Below are positions 4,970 through 10,762 of a stretch of DNA of 12,914 bases, piece after piece. Source of the DNA: Parcubacteria group bacterium CG1_02_39_15 (lineage in GTDB: Bacteria > Patescibacteriota > Minisyncoccia > Minisyncoccales > Paceibacteraceae); the NCBI GenBank assembly GCA_001872265.1, contig MNWE01000039.1, positions 200 through 13,113 of the forward strand. The letters are read 5' to 3'. The translations under genes and the position numbers were made by a program. The first letter of the stretch is position 1. Each line of letters begins with the position of its first letter. A model generated the notes under the pieces. The model was given only the letters and a program-made list of their open reading frames with translations, was not told the origin of the DNA and made no database searches.

Positions 4970-7102
4970 ATGGAGCTTTCCAAAGCCTACGAGCCGCAAA
5001 AAGTTGAAGGAAGGATTTATACTCTCTGGGAAAAGAGCGGTTTTTTAAATCCAGACAAACTGCCGGGCAAAAGAAAAAAAACATACACCATCGTGATCCC
5101 GCCGCCAAACATTACGGGCTTTTTACATATGGGCCACGCTTTAAACGCTACTTGTCAGGACATTCTTATCCGTTGGCGGAGAATGCAGGGATACAAAACT
5201 CTTTGGCTGCCGGGAACTGACCACGCCGGCATTGCCACCCAAAACGTTGTAGAAAAAGAACTAAAAAAAGAAGGGAAAACTCGCTTTGATTTGGGCAGGG
5301 AGGAGTTTATTAAAAGAGTTTGGCAGTGGAAAGAAAAATATGGAGATATTATTTTAGACCAACTTAAAAAAATGGGGTGCTCTTGCGATTGGTCGAGGAC
5401 TCGCTTCACTATGGATAAAGATTATGTTCGGGCAGTAGAAGCCGCTTTTCAGCATTACTATGATAAGGGTTGGATTTACAAAGGAAAGCGGGTGGTCAAT
5501 TGGTGCCCGAGATGCCAAACTTCGTTGTCTGATTTGGAAATTGAATACAAAGAGGAGAAAGGAAATTTGTGGTATATTAAATATCCCGTAGTTAAAAATT
5601 CCAAATCCCAAGCACCAAATTCCAAACAAATTCCATATTCCAAATTCCAAATTTCAAACTTTATTACGGTGGCTACTACCAGACCGGAGACAATATTGGG
5701 AGACAGGGCCGTGGCAGTAAATCCCAAAGATAAAAGATATAAAAACTTAGTCGGGAAAACAGCAGTCCTCCCCTTGGTTGATCGCAAACTCCCCATCATC
5801 GCTGATAGGCTGGTAGATCCCGAGTTTGGAACGGGAGCAGTAAAGATTACGCCGGCTCATGACTTAAATGATTACCAAATTTCTTTGAGACATGGCTTGC
5901 CAATGATTCAAGTGATAGATGAGCAAGGAAAAATAACAAAAGAGGCTCCCCTTCCCTATCAAGGTATGAGAGTTTTTGAGGCTCGTCAAAAAATAGTAGA
6001 AGATTTAAAAAAACTTGGACTTTTGGAAAAAACTGAAGAATATTTACATCAGATTCCCAAGTGTTATAGATGCGGCACTACTTTAGAATTAATTCCTTCT
6101 GAGCAGTGGTTTTTAAAAATGGGGGAACTCGCCAAAACGGCAATTGAGATGGTGAAATCGGAAAAGGTAAGATTCCAACCTAAACGTTGGGAGAAAGTTT
6201 ATTTTGATTGGTTAAAAAATATCCAAGACTGGTGCATCTCCCGGCAGATTTGGTGGGGACACAAAATTCCCCTCAAGGGAGTAGATGATGTTTTGGACAC
6301 TTGGTTTTCTTCAGCACTTTGGCCTTTTGCCACTTTAGGATGGCCAAAACAAACTAAAGATTTAAAAGCCTTTTATCCAACTGATGTTTTAAGTACGGCT
6401 CGAGATATTATTAATCTTTGGGTGACTAGAATGATATTTTCTGGAATGGAATTTATGAAAAAGCCGCCCTTTAAAAATGTCTATATTCATGCCACAGTTT
6501 TGACCAAAGAAGGAAAGAGAATGTCAAAATCTTTAGGGACGGGGCTTGACCCTTTAATTCTTTGCGACAAGTACGGAGCCGATGCCACTCGTTTCGGAAT
6601 AGCCTGGCAAATTATGGGAGGACAAGACATTAAGTTTGTCGAAGACAATATTGTAATGGGAAGGAAATTCTGTAATAAAGTATGGAATGCCACAAGGTTT
6701 GTTTTGTTGCAAATCTCAAATTCCAAATTACAAATTCCAAACAAATTCCAATTTACAAATTCCAAACTGACGGTGGCGGATAAGAGAATTCTTAAAGCTT
6801 TAGATAAAACAATTAAGGCAGTGAATAAAGATTTGGAGGGGTTTCGGTTCGGTCAGGCCTCGAGGCGGCTTTATGGTTTTTTCTGGCATGATTTCTGTGA
6901 TATATACGTAGAAAAATCCAAAATCCAAAGCTCAAAATCAAAAACCGAAAAAGAAAATACTCAAAAAATACTATTATATGTATTACTAAATTCTTTGAAG
7001 CTTTTGCATCCTTTCATTCCTTTCGTTACCGAAGAAATCTATCAACAACTCCCAATAAAAAATAAAAAGAAGTGTTTGATGGTCGAGGAATGGCCAAAAT
7101 AA
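4970..7102 (+). CDS. valS: Valyl-tRNA synthetase, compact form
   Basis: Class I aminoacyl-tRNA synthetase charging tRNA-Val, with an editing domain against mischarged threonine. Seen: PPPNITGFLHMGHALN with HMGH at 53-56 (HIGH motif); NWCPRCQTSLSDLEIEY (178-193); editing-domain ITVATTRPETILGDRAVAV (232-250); DWCISRQIWWGHKIP (420-434); DVLDTWFSSALWPF (440-453); RMSKS at 517-521 (KMSKS). The protein is 710 residues against about 860-950 usually. Two parts are missing: the stretch (often with a zinc knuckle) between GHKIP and DVLDTWFSS, reduced to LKGVD, and everything after VEEWPK, i.e. the C-terminal coiled-coil arm that binds tRNA. Three repeat-coded insertions lie at about 206-230, 580-600 and 649-662. 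It is the middle gene of the operon, 6 nt after tsaD and 1 nt before the protease gene. ValRS rather than IleRS is called from motif wording and context. Confidence 0.93.
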   Translation: MELSKAYEPQKVEGRIYTLWEKSGFLNPDKLPGKRKKTYTIVIPPPNITGFLHMGHALNATCQDILIRWRRMQGYKTLWLPGTDHAGIATQNVVEKELKKEGKTRFDLGREEFIKRVWQWKEKYGDIILDQLKKMGCSCDWSRTRFTMDKDYVRAVEAAFQHYYDKGWIYKGKRVVNWCPRCQTSLSDLEIEYKEEKGNLWYIKYPVVKNSKSQAPNSKQIPYSKFQISNFITVATTRPETILGDRAVAVNPKDKRYKNLVGKTAVLPLVDRKLPIIADRLVDPEFGTGAVKITPAHDLNDYQISLRHGLPMIQVIDEQGKITKEAPLPYQGMRVFEARQKIVEDLKKLGLLEKTEEYLHQIPKCYRCGTTLELIPSEQWFLKMGELAKTAIEMVKSEKVRFQPKRWEKVYFDWLKNIQDWCISRQIWWGHKIPLKGVDDVLDTWFSSALWPFATLGWPKQTKDLKAFYPTDVLSTARDIINLWVTRMIFSGMEFMKKPPFKNVYIHATVLTKEGKRMSKSLGTGLDPLILCDKYGADATRFGIAWQIMGGQDIKFVEDNIVMGRKFCNKVWNATRFVLLQISNSKLQIPNKFQFTNSKLTVADKRILKALDKTIKAVNKDLEGFRFGQASRRLYGFFWHDFCDIYVEKSKIQSSKSKTEKENTQKILLYVLLNSLKLLHPFIPFVTEEIYQQLPIKNKKKCLMVEEWPK
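5596..5655 (+). repeat. Degenerate heptamer tract 1 in valS
   Basis: A run of about eight units based on AAATTCC, with one 11-nt step (AAACAAATTCC). It encodes the NSKSQAPNSKQ...SKFQISN segment just before the editing-domain motif ITVATTRPET. The 18-mer AAATTCCAAACAAATTCC (5617-5634) is repeated exactly at 6732-6749, pointing to copying between the two tracts or from a common source. Confidence 0.75.
6711..6766 (+). repeat. Degenerate heptamer tract 2 in valS
   Basis: Units AAATCTC, AAATTCC, AAATTAC, AAATTCC, AAACAAATTCC, AATTTAC, AAATTCC. It encodes QISNSKLQIPNKFQFTNSK in the linker between the catalytic core (VWNATRFVL) and the anticodon-binding helices (LTVADKRILKALD). Confidence 0.75.
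6914..6947 (+). repeat. Heptamer tract 3 in valS (AAATCCA type)
   Basis: Two perfect AAATCCA units, then AAGCTCA, AAATCA and AAAACCG. It encodes the KSKIQSSKSKTE loop between two anticodon-binding-domain helices. It is closely similar at both ends to the first tsaD tract (3857-3884). Confidence 0.65.
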
Positions 7103-7103
7103 G

Positions 7104-7814
7104 ATGTCTTACCCTTTTTACATTTTCTTTGGTTTAGCTCCCAGTATAATCTGGCTTTTATTTTATTTGAGGAAAGACCAACATCCTGAATCAAACCGAA
7201 TGGTTTTAAAGATTTTTCTTTATGGGCTTCTGGCTGCTCTGCCAGCGGTTTTTTTGGAGGTGGGCATCTTCCAAGAGTTTGAGAAATTACCCCTGTCTCC
7301 AGCTTTAATTACTATTTTAAATATCTTTATCGGAGTGGCTTTAGTAGAAGAGGTTTTAAAATACTTGGTTGTGAGGGGAAAGGTATTAAATAGCTCTGAA
7401 TTTGATGAGCCCTTAGATATTATGCTTTATATGATAATTGCCGCTCTTGGCTTTGCTGCCTTGGAAAATATTTTAATTTTATTTCCCCTGGGACCGACTT
7501 TTTTGCTCGGTCAGGTTTTTTCAATTAGCGCCCTCAGGTTTGTTGGGGCAACTTTTTTACATGCCTTATGCTCGGGAATGATTGGCTATTTTATGGCCTT
7601 GTCCTTTTTTGAAACAAAAAAGAGAACAGGTTTGCTTATCTTGGGACTGGGGATAAGTATTTTCTTGCATGGTCTTTATAATTTTTCTATAATGGAAGCA
7701 GAGGGAATTTTAAAAGTATTAATTCCGGCTTCTATTATTGTTTCTTTAGCTTTTTTTGTTTCTTTTGGCTTTAAAAAGTTGAAAAAAATAAAAGGGGTTT
7801 GTAAAACCCAGTAA
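7104..7814 (+). CDS. PrsW-family intramembrane metalloprotease
   Basis: A 236-residue polytopic membrane protein with about seven to eight hydrophobic segments. PrsW family signatures (MEROPS M82, distantly related to CPBP/Abi proteases) are seen: VEEVLKYLVV with E82, E83 and K86; FAALEN with E121; FLHALCSG with H153; and FLHGLYN with H189. These Glu and His residues lie in or beside membrane helices and are the probable metal ligands. In Bacillus subtilis PrsW makes the site-1 cut in the anti-sigma factor RsiW; no sigma/anti-sigma pair is visible here, so the substrate is unknown. The gene begins 1 nt after the valS stop, indicating translational coupling, and has no ribosome binding site. 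It ends in a basic tail (KKLKKIK). Its stop codon lies in the left arm of an inverted repeat. Confidence 0.85.
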   Translation: MSYPFYIFFGLAPSIIWLLFYLRKDQHPESNRMVLKIFLYGLLAALPAVFLEVGIFQEFEKLPLSPALITILNIFIGVALVEEVLKYLVVRGKVLNSSEFDEPLDIMLYMIIAALGFAALENILILFPLGPTFLLGQVFSISALRFVGATFLHALCSGMIGYFMALSFFETKKRTGLLILGLGISIFLHGLYNFSIMEAEGILKVLIPASIIVSLAFFVSFGFKKLKKIKGVCKTQ

Positions 7815-7856
7815 GACATCTTCTTCGCAAGGCGAGCCGAAGTTGCTCTACTGGGT
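7806..7856 (+). repeat. Inverted repeat between the protease gene and hsp20
   Basis: ACCCAGTA (7806-7813, overlapping the protease stop codon) and TACTGGGT (7849-7856) form a perfect 8-bp stem around a 35-nt loop, itself containing CTTCG/CGAAG (7823-7827, 7838-7842). The right arm runs directly into the TAAAAT box of hsp20. There is no U-tract, so it is not a standard terminator; it could be a protein-binding site or another dispersed palindrome. No CIRCE element is present. Confidence 0.5.
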
Positions 7857-7861
7857 AAAAT
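7856..7861 (+). promoter_or_regulatory. -10 box of hsp20, predicted near-leaderless start
   Basis: TAAAAT lies 8 nt before the ATG at 7870, predicting +1 near 7868 and a 2-nt leader. An overlapping TATAAT at 7861-7866 would place +1 inside the codon region, so the TAAAAT register is preferred. No Shine-Dalgarno sequence precedes the ATG. Confidence 0.45.
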
Positions 7862-7869
7862 ATAATAAC

Positions 7870-8556
7870 ATGGCAGGATCATTTTTCGAAAAATTAAAAA
7901 AGGGCATGGGGATTGAAGGTCCGATAGAGGAAACGAAGGAAACGGAGGAAAAACCCCCGAAGGAAAGCCTTCGGCTTCCTACGGGGCAGGCAAAGAGAAA
8001 AAGAGTTAGAATTGCCTCTCGCCAAAAAGCTTCGGTAGGGCCAGAAGAAAAAATCACTATCAACCAGCCGGTTCTTGAAGAAGAACCGGAAACAGAACCG
8101 GAACCAAAGCCAGAACTAGAACAAACTCCAGCTCCAGAAGAGGTTGAAAAGCCCGCCGCCGCTGACTCGGCCTCCGTAGCTACTTCGGCGAAGGAGGCAG
8201 CTTTAGAGGATAAGGAAAAGTGGTTTGAAGCAGAGGGAGAGTTAGCAATTGATGTTTATCAAACAGAAACTGATTTAGTTATCCAATCAGCCATTGCCGG
8301 AGTAAAACCAGAGGATTTGGATATTACTTTAGAAAGAGACATCCTTACCGTAAGAGGAGTCCGCCAAAAACCTTTTGAAGAAACGGGAGATTATTTTACT
8401 CAAGAATGCTATTGGGGGCCTTTTTCCAGAGAAGTGATATTGCCGGTTGAAGTGGATCCCGATCGAGCCGAGGCCTCAATGAAAGACGGGATTTTAACCA
8501 TTAGGATCCCTAAAATTTTAAGAGAGAAAAAGAGAAGGATAAAAGTGAGACTATAA
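7870..8556 (+). CDS. Small heat-shock protein (Hsp20/alpha-crystallin) with long acidic linker
   Basis: An ATP-independent holdase chaperone. Residues about 123-215 form the alpha-crystallin domain: GELAIDVYQTETDLVIQSAIAGVKPEDLDITLE, the FSREVILPVEV strand, and the terminal signature DGILTIRIPK (A/GxLxxxxPK type). The IKV near the C terminus may serve as the IxI/V oligomerisation motif. Residues 1-17 (MAGSFFEKLKKGMGIEG) look like a short amphipathic segment. Residues 18-120 are a disordered Glu/Pro-rich linker, much longer than usual; two hairpin-coded stretches lie in it (ESLRLPTGQA and SASVATSAKEA). A start at TTG 7843 would add nine residues but would lie upstream of the -10 box, so ATG 7870 (228 residues) is preferred. 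The stop lies 2 nt from the convergent tRNA-Leu. Confidence 0.9.
   Translation: MAGSFFEKLKKGMGIEGPIEETKETEEKPPKESLRLPTGQAKRKRVRIASRQKASVGPEEKITINQPVLEEEPETEPEPKPELEQTPAPEEVEKPAAADSASVATSAKEAALEDKEKWFEAEGELAIDVYQTETDLVIQSAIAGVKPEDLDITLERDILTVRGVRQKPFEETGDYFTQECYWGPFSREVILPVEVDPDRAEASMKDGILTIRIPKILREKKRRIKVRL
7954..7986 (+). repeat. Palindromic insertion 1 in the hsp20 linker
   Basis: CCGAAGG (7957-7963), AAAG, CCTTCGG (7968-7974) is a perfect 7-bp hairpin. An alternative larger pairing joins the C-run at 7954-7958 and AGGAAAG with CTTCCT and ACGGGG (7975-7986). It encodes KESLRLPTGQ in the disordered linker. I associate this peptide string with repeat-coded insertions in other CPR proteins, from memory only. 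Confidence 0.55.
8170..8198 (+). repeat. Palindromic insertion 2 in the hsp20 linker
   Basis: GCCTCC (8170-8175) and GGAGGC (8193-8198) form a 6-bp stem; the loop contains TAGCTA and a small CTTC-GGC-GAAG hairpin (8183-8193). It encodes the SASVATSAKEA stretch, whose Ala/Ser composition contrasts with the surrounding Glu/Pro-rich linker. Confidence 0.5.
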
Positions 8557-8558
8557 AG

Positions 8559-8640
8559 TGCGGACGGTGGGAGTCGAACCCACAAGCCTTACGGCATAGG
8601 ATCCTAAGTCCTACGTGTCTGCCAATTTCACCACGTCCGC
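8559..8640 (-). tRNA. tRNA-Leu (anticodon UAG)
   Basis: An 82-nt class II tRNA on the minus strand: acceptor GCGGACG (8640-8634) pairs with CGTCCGC (8566-8560), with discriminator A at 8559. The anticodon stem TAGGA/TCCTA encloses loop CTTAGGA (anticodon TAG, reading CUN). The long variable arm TGCC-GTAA-GGC is typical of tRNA-Leu, and the T arm is GTGGG-TTCGACT-CCCAC. CCA is not encoded. It abuts the stop of hsp20 tail to tail. Confidence 0.95.
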
Positions 8641-8648
8641 CTGAGGTA

Positions 8649-8676
8649 ATTTTATCTTATTTAAAACAAAAATCAA
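8649..8676 (-). promoter_or_regulatory. Promoter of tRNA-Leu
   Basis: Minus-strand -35 TTGATT (8676-8671), 16-nt spacer, -10 TAAAAT (8654-8649), predicting +1 near 8642, only 2 nt before the mature 5' end at 8640. The -35 hexamer lies within the 3' arm of the terminator that ends the pilin genes. Confidence 0.6.
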
Positions 8677-8700
8677 CCCCGACCTCCCCGGGGTTGATTT
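8670..8700 (-). terminator. Intrinsic terminator after the pilin genes
   Basis: AAATCAACCCC (8670-8680) and GGGGTTGATTT (8690-8700) form a perfect 11-bp stem with a 9-nt loop. Read on the minus strand the stem runs into TTTTTGTTTT, the expected U-tract, 28 nt past the stop of the last pilin gene. On the plus strand the following GATTTCGG is a weaker tail, so any stopping of hsp20 transcripts is less certain. Confidence 0.8.
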
Positions 8701-8727
8701 GATTTCGGACATTAAAACCTAATTTTC

Positions 8728-9171
8728 TTACATTCCTAAAATTGAGCGAGCAATCGCCGGAATAGCCTTGGCTAAAAGGGCAACAATTAACCCTACAATG
8801 GCATAGATAATGTAACTTCTGCCAGTACTGACCTTCTCTGGGGTTCCACCAGCCGTAATGATGTTAAAGGCACCCATAATAATCATTATAGCAGAGATGG
8901 CTATGACAATAATGAATATCCAATCTGTTACGGTGTAAATCGTGTCTAATACACAACAACTTCCGCAGGTGTTGGTAGGACTGGTAAACTCACAATCGCT
9001 GCCTTTGGCAGGACAAGTAAAACCAGCATCGGTCCAGCTTGAACCAGTCAGGTCATGACGCATCTTGCATTTAGTAACTTCTGCAGGCGGGGCAGCAGCC
9101 AAAGCCACAACGGGAGCTATCATCAAGCCAAGAAAACTAACCAAGACTAAGGCAATTAATAATTTTTTCAT
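8728..9171 (-). CDS. Cysteine-rich T4SS pilin-like membrane protein (third of three)
   Basis: A 147-residue secreted or membrane protein. Signal peptide MKKLLIALVLVSFLGLMIAPVV, probable cleavage after ALA near 26. An exported segment of about 50 residues has six cysteines (C35, C53, C60, C69, C72, C73). Two hydrophobic helices (about 84-108 and 120-141) are joined by the short loop TAGGTPEKVSTGRSY. This architecture and the AGGxPEKVxxGRxY loop fit the TrbC/VirB2-like type IV secretion pilin family found in Patescibacteria. The role as a pilus or surface subunit is inferred; no secretion ATPase or channel gene is present here. It is the last gene of the trio and is followed by an intrinsic terminator. 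Confidence 0.72.
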   Translation of the reverse strand: MKKLLIALVLVSFLGLMIAPVVALAAAPPAEVTKCKMRHDLTGSSWTDAGFTCPAKGSDCEFTSPTNTCGSCCVLDTIYTVTDWIFIIVIAISAIMIIMGAFNIITAGGTPEKVSTGRSYIIYAIVGLIVALLAKAIPAIARSILGM

Positions 9172-9209
9172 TGTTGATTATCTTTTTAAAACTTTGAGCC
9201 GACCTTTTT

Positions 9210-9770
9210 TTATTTTGATAAACCCATTAGGGTAACAATAATTGAAGGAACGATTTTGGATAAAGCAGAAATGAAAAAGGCGATTAAAGCAAAAACGATG
9301 TAGTTTTTACCAGTCGTTACTTTATCTGGCGTTCCGCCAGCCGTGATAATATTGAATCCTCCCAGGGCAATAAAGGCGATAGCTAAGGCCATAACAATAG
9401 TCGAAAACCAATTGGTGACCATCTTTATCCCGTTCAACAAGCAAATCATGCCTTGCGCGTCGGTTTTATAATAAGGGGGGTTTCCGTCGTCGCAGGTTAT
9501 GGCTGTTTTTTCTGGACCAACCGTTTTGCCTTTGCTCAAGTAGCAACCGCTAGAGAAGTTGGACTTATCAGAGCAATTGCAAGGAGAAGCATCTGTGCAA
9601 TTTACGGGATTACCATCGCTAAAAACCGTTCCAGAGTATATTTTCCCGCTTATCCAGCGCAAATCAGCTGCTAGCTTACAACACTTTGCTGTCTCAGCTC
9701 CAACGGCTATCGGCAATACTGTCGTTACAATAAGGATAAAAAGAGCTAAAACCCAGGAAAATTTTTTCAT
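9210..9770 (-). CDS. Cysteine-rich T4SS pilin-like membrane protein (second of three)
   Basis: A 186-residue paralogue of its two neighbours. Signal peptide MKKFSWVLALFILIVTTVLPIAVGA, probable cleavage before ETAKCC. The exported domain is the largest of the three (about 95 residues) with eight cysteines (C30, C31, C58, C64, C66, C76, C93, C110), which suggests up to four disulfides if oxidised outside the cell. Two helices (about 118-144 and 155-183) flank the family loop TAGGTPDKVTTGKNY. It starts 10 nt after the stop of the upstream pilin gene and is followed after 38 nt by the third. No Shine-Dalgarno sequence. The cysteine domain is not alignable by eye with the other two, so only the membrane half is shared. 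Confidence 0.7.
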   Translation of the reverse strand: MKKFSWVLALFILIVTTVLPIAVGAETAKCCKLAADLRWISGKIYSGTVFSDGNPVNCTDASPCNCSDKSNFSSGCYLSKGKTVGPEKTAITCDDGNPPYYKTDAQGMICLLNGIKMVTNWFSTIVMALAIAFIALGGFNIITAGGTPDKVTTGKNYIVFALIAFFISALSKIVPSIIVTLMGLSK

Positions 9771-9780
9771 ACTTGGTTTA

Positions 9781-10233
9781 TTATCCGCCGATTTTTATTC
9801 CCAGAACATCTTCAATAATGGCAATCAAACCCTTGGCTAACAGAATAATAGCAAGGCCGATCAGGGTAGAGGTAATGACGGTTTTGCCGGTAGCAATTTT
9901 CTTTGGGTCGCCAGCCGCAGTTAAAAGGTAGAAAGCGCCGATAATAACCATTAAAGGAACCAGAATCACGGCAATATTAAAAATAAAATCAACGATGGCA
10001 TCAATTAAACCGCCAAAGGTGGTATGGGTGATCGGAGAGCAAAAAACCACATTATCCGGATTTTGGCAGACGCCTTCCTTAACCGATGGAGTGCCGGGGT
10101 CGCCTCCGATACAAACCTCGCCAGCCCCGCATTCAGCAGAAACGTCACAAGGATCACAAGAAACAGCCTGAGCAAATTTTACTCCGCCCAATAAAATAAT
10201 TAAGATTAAAAATATAATTGAGCCTTTTCTCAT
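9781..10233 (-). CDS. Cysteine-rich T4SS pilin-like membrane protein (first of three)
   Basis: A 150-residue protein: signal peptide MRKGSIIFLILIILLGGVKFAQA with cleavage before VSCDPC; an exported stretch with six cysteines (C26, C29, C35, C41, C56, C65) in a spacing that resembles small cysteine-knot or EGF-like segments; two hydrophobic helices (about 75-105 and 118-141) joined by TAAGDPKKIATGKTV, the same loop as in its two neighbours. The C terminus (EDVLGIKIGG) is more hydrophilic. Its ATG lies 8 nt after a TGGTAAAAT box that overlaps the stop of the methyltransferase gene, so the trio can be transcribed separately from gyrA. Confidence 0.7.
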   Translation of the reverse strand: MRKGSIIFLILIILLGGVKFAQAVSCDPCDVSAECGAGEVCIGGDPGTPSVKEGVCQNPDNVVFCSPITHTTFGGLIDAIVDFIFNIAVILVPLMVIIGAFYLLTAAGDPKKIATGKTVITSTLIGLAIILLAKGLIAIIEDVLGIKIGG

Positions 10234-10239
10234 GTTAAG

Positions 10240-10758
10240 TTATTTTACCAAAATTAAGCCCCAGTGGTAAATACCTGCCTCAAACTCTTTTTCTATTTTA
10301 AAACCAAGCTCTTTGGCTATCTTCTTCACTTCTTCTATTGAAACCCATTCTACTTCCGAAGTCAAAGGATTGTCTTTTTGCCAATCGACGACTAAAATTT
10401 TTCCGCCAGGCTTCAAAACTCTTTTGCCTTCTTCTAAAACTATCTTTTTGTTATCGCACTCAAATAAAAGATTGGTCATTAAAACTAAATCGCAGGAAGA
10501 ATCAGAAAGTTTCGAACCTCGCGTTGCCTCAATATTTGATTGGATAATTTCAACATTAAAAATTTTCTCCAGCCTGGCTCGGCTTTTTAAGGCGGATAAG
10601 GGTTCTTCTAAAATATCTATGGCGTAAACCTTACCCTCCTCCAGTATTTTTGCCAAGGGTATCGCCCAGCCGCCCGACCCTGAACCAAAGTCGGCAGCTG
10701 TCATACCTTTTTTTAATCTTAATTGTTTTAGACCCTCTTCTGGATCAAGAAACTCCAT
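10240..10758 (-). CDS. Class I SAM-dependent methyltransferase, small
   Basis: A 172-residue Rossmann-fold methyltransferase. Seen: SAM-binding motif I AADFGSGSGGWAIPLAK (21-37), acidic end of strand 2 VYAIDI (44-49), NIEA around 75-78, motif at DLVLMTNLLFEC (90-101), and the post-motif RVLKPGGKILVVDW (113-126) typical of UbiE/ArsM-like enzymes. It lacks a substrate-recognition insert, so the substrate (small molecule, lipid or protein) cannot be named. It starts 4 nt after the gyrA stop with no ribosome binding site, indicating read-through from gyrA, and ends 6 nt before the pilin trio. The start is the only Met giving a complete first helix before motif I. Confidence 0.82.
   Translation of the reverse strand: MEFLDPEEGLKQLRLKKGMTAADFGSGSGGWAIPLAKILEEGKVYAIDILEEPLSALKSRARLEKIFNVEIIQSNIEATRGSKLSDSSCDLVLMTNLLFECDNKKIVLEEGKRVLKPGGKILVVDWQKDNPLTSEVEWVSIEEVKKIAKELGFKIEKEFEAGIYHWGLILVK
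10242..10250 (-). promoter_or_regulatory. Extended -10 box of the pilin trio
   Basis: TGGTAAAAT on the minus strand (10250-10242) predicts +1 near 10235, two bases before the ATG at 10233. It overlaps the last codons and stop of the methyltransferase gene. Its layout matches the boxes before tsaD and hsp20. Confidence 0.5.
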
Positions 10759-10762
10759 ATAA

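Noticed and set aside
3857..6947. CRISPR-like array from the repeated AAATTCC tracts
   Set aside because: Units are 7 bp, have no spacers and lie inside tsaD and valS coding sequence; no cas genes are present.
7861..7866. Perfect TATAAT as the hsp20 -10 box
   Set aside because: It is only 3 nt before the ATG, which would start transcription inside the gene; the overlapping TAAAAT gives workable spacing.
7843..7869. Upstream TTG start for the small heat-shock protein (nine extra residues)
   Set aside because: It would start upstream of the TAAAAT box and adds LYWVKYNN-type residues unlike Hsp20 N termini; ATG 7870 fits better.
9559..9840. Plus-strand open frames opposite the pilin genes
   Set aside because: They lie antisense to proteins with clear signal peptides and paralogous membrane helices; no family features in the translated antisense frames.
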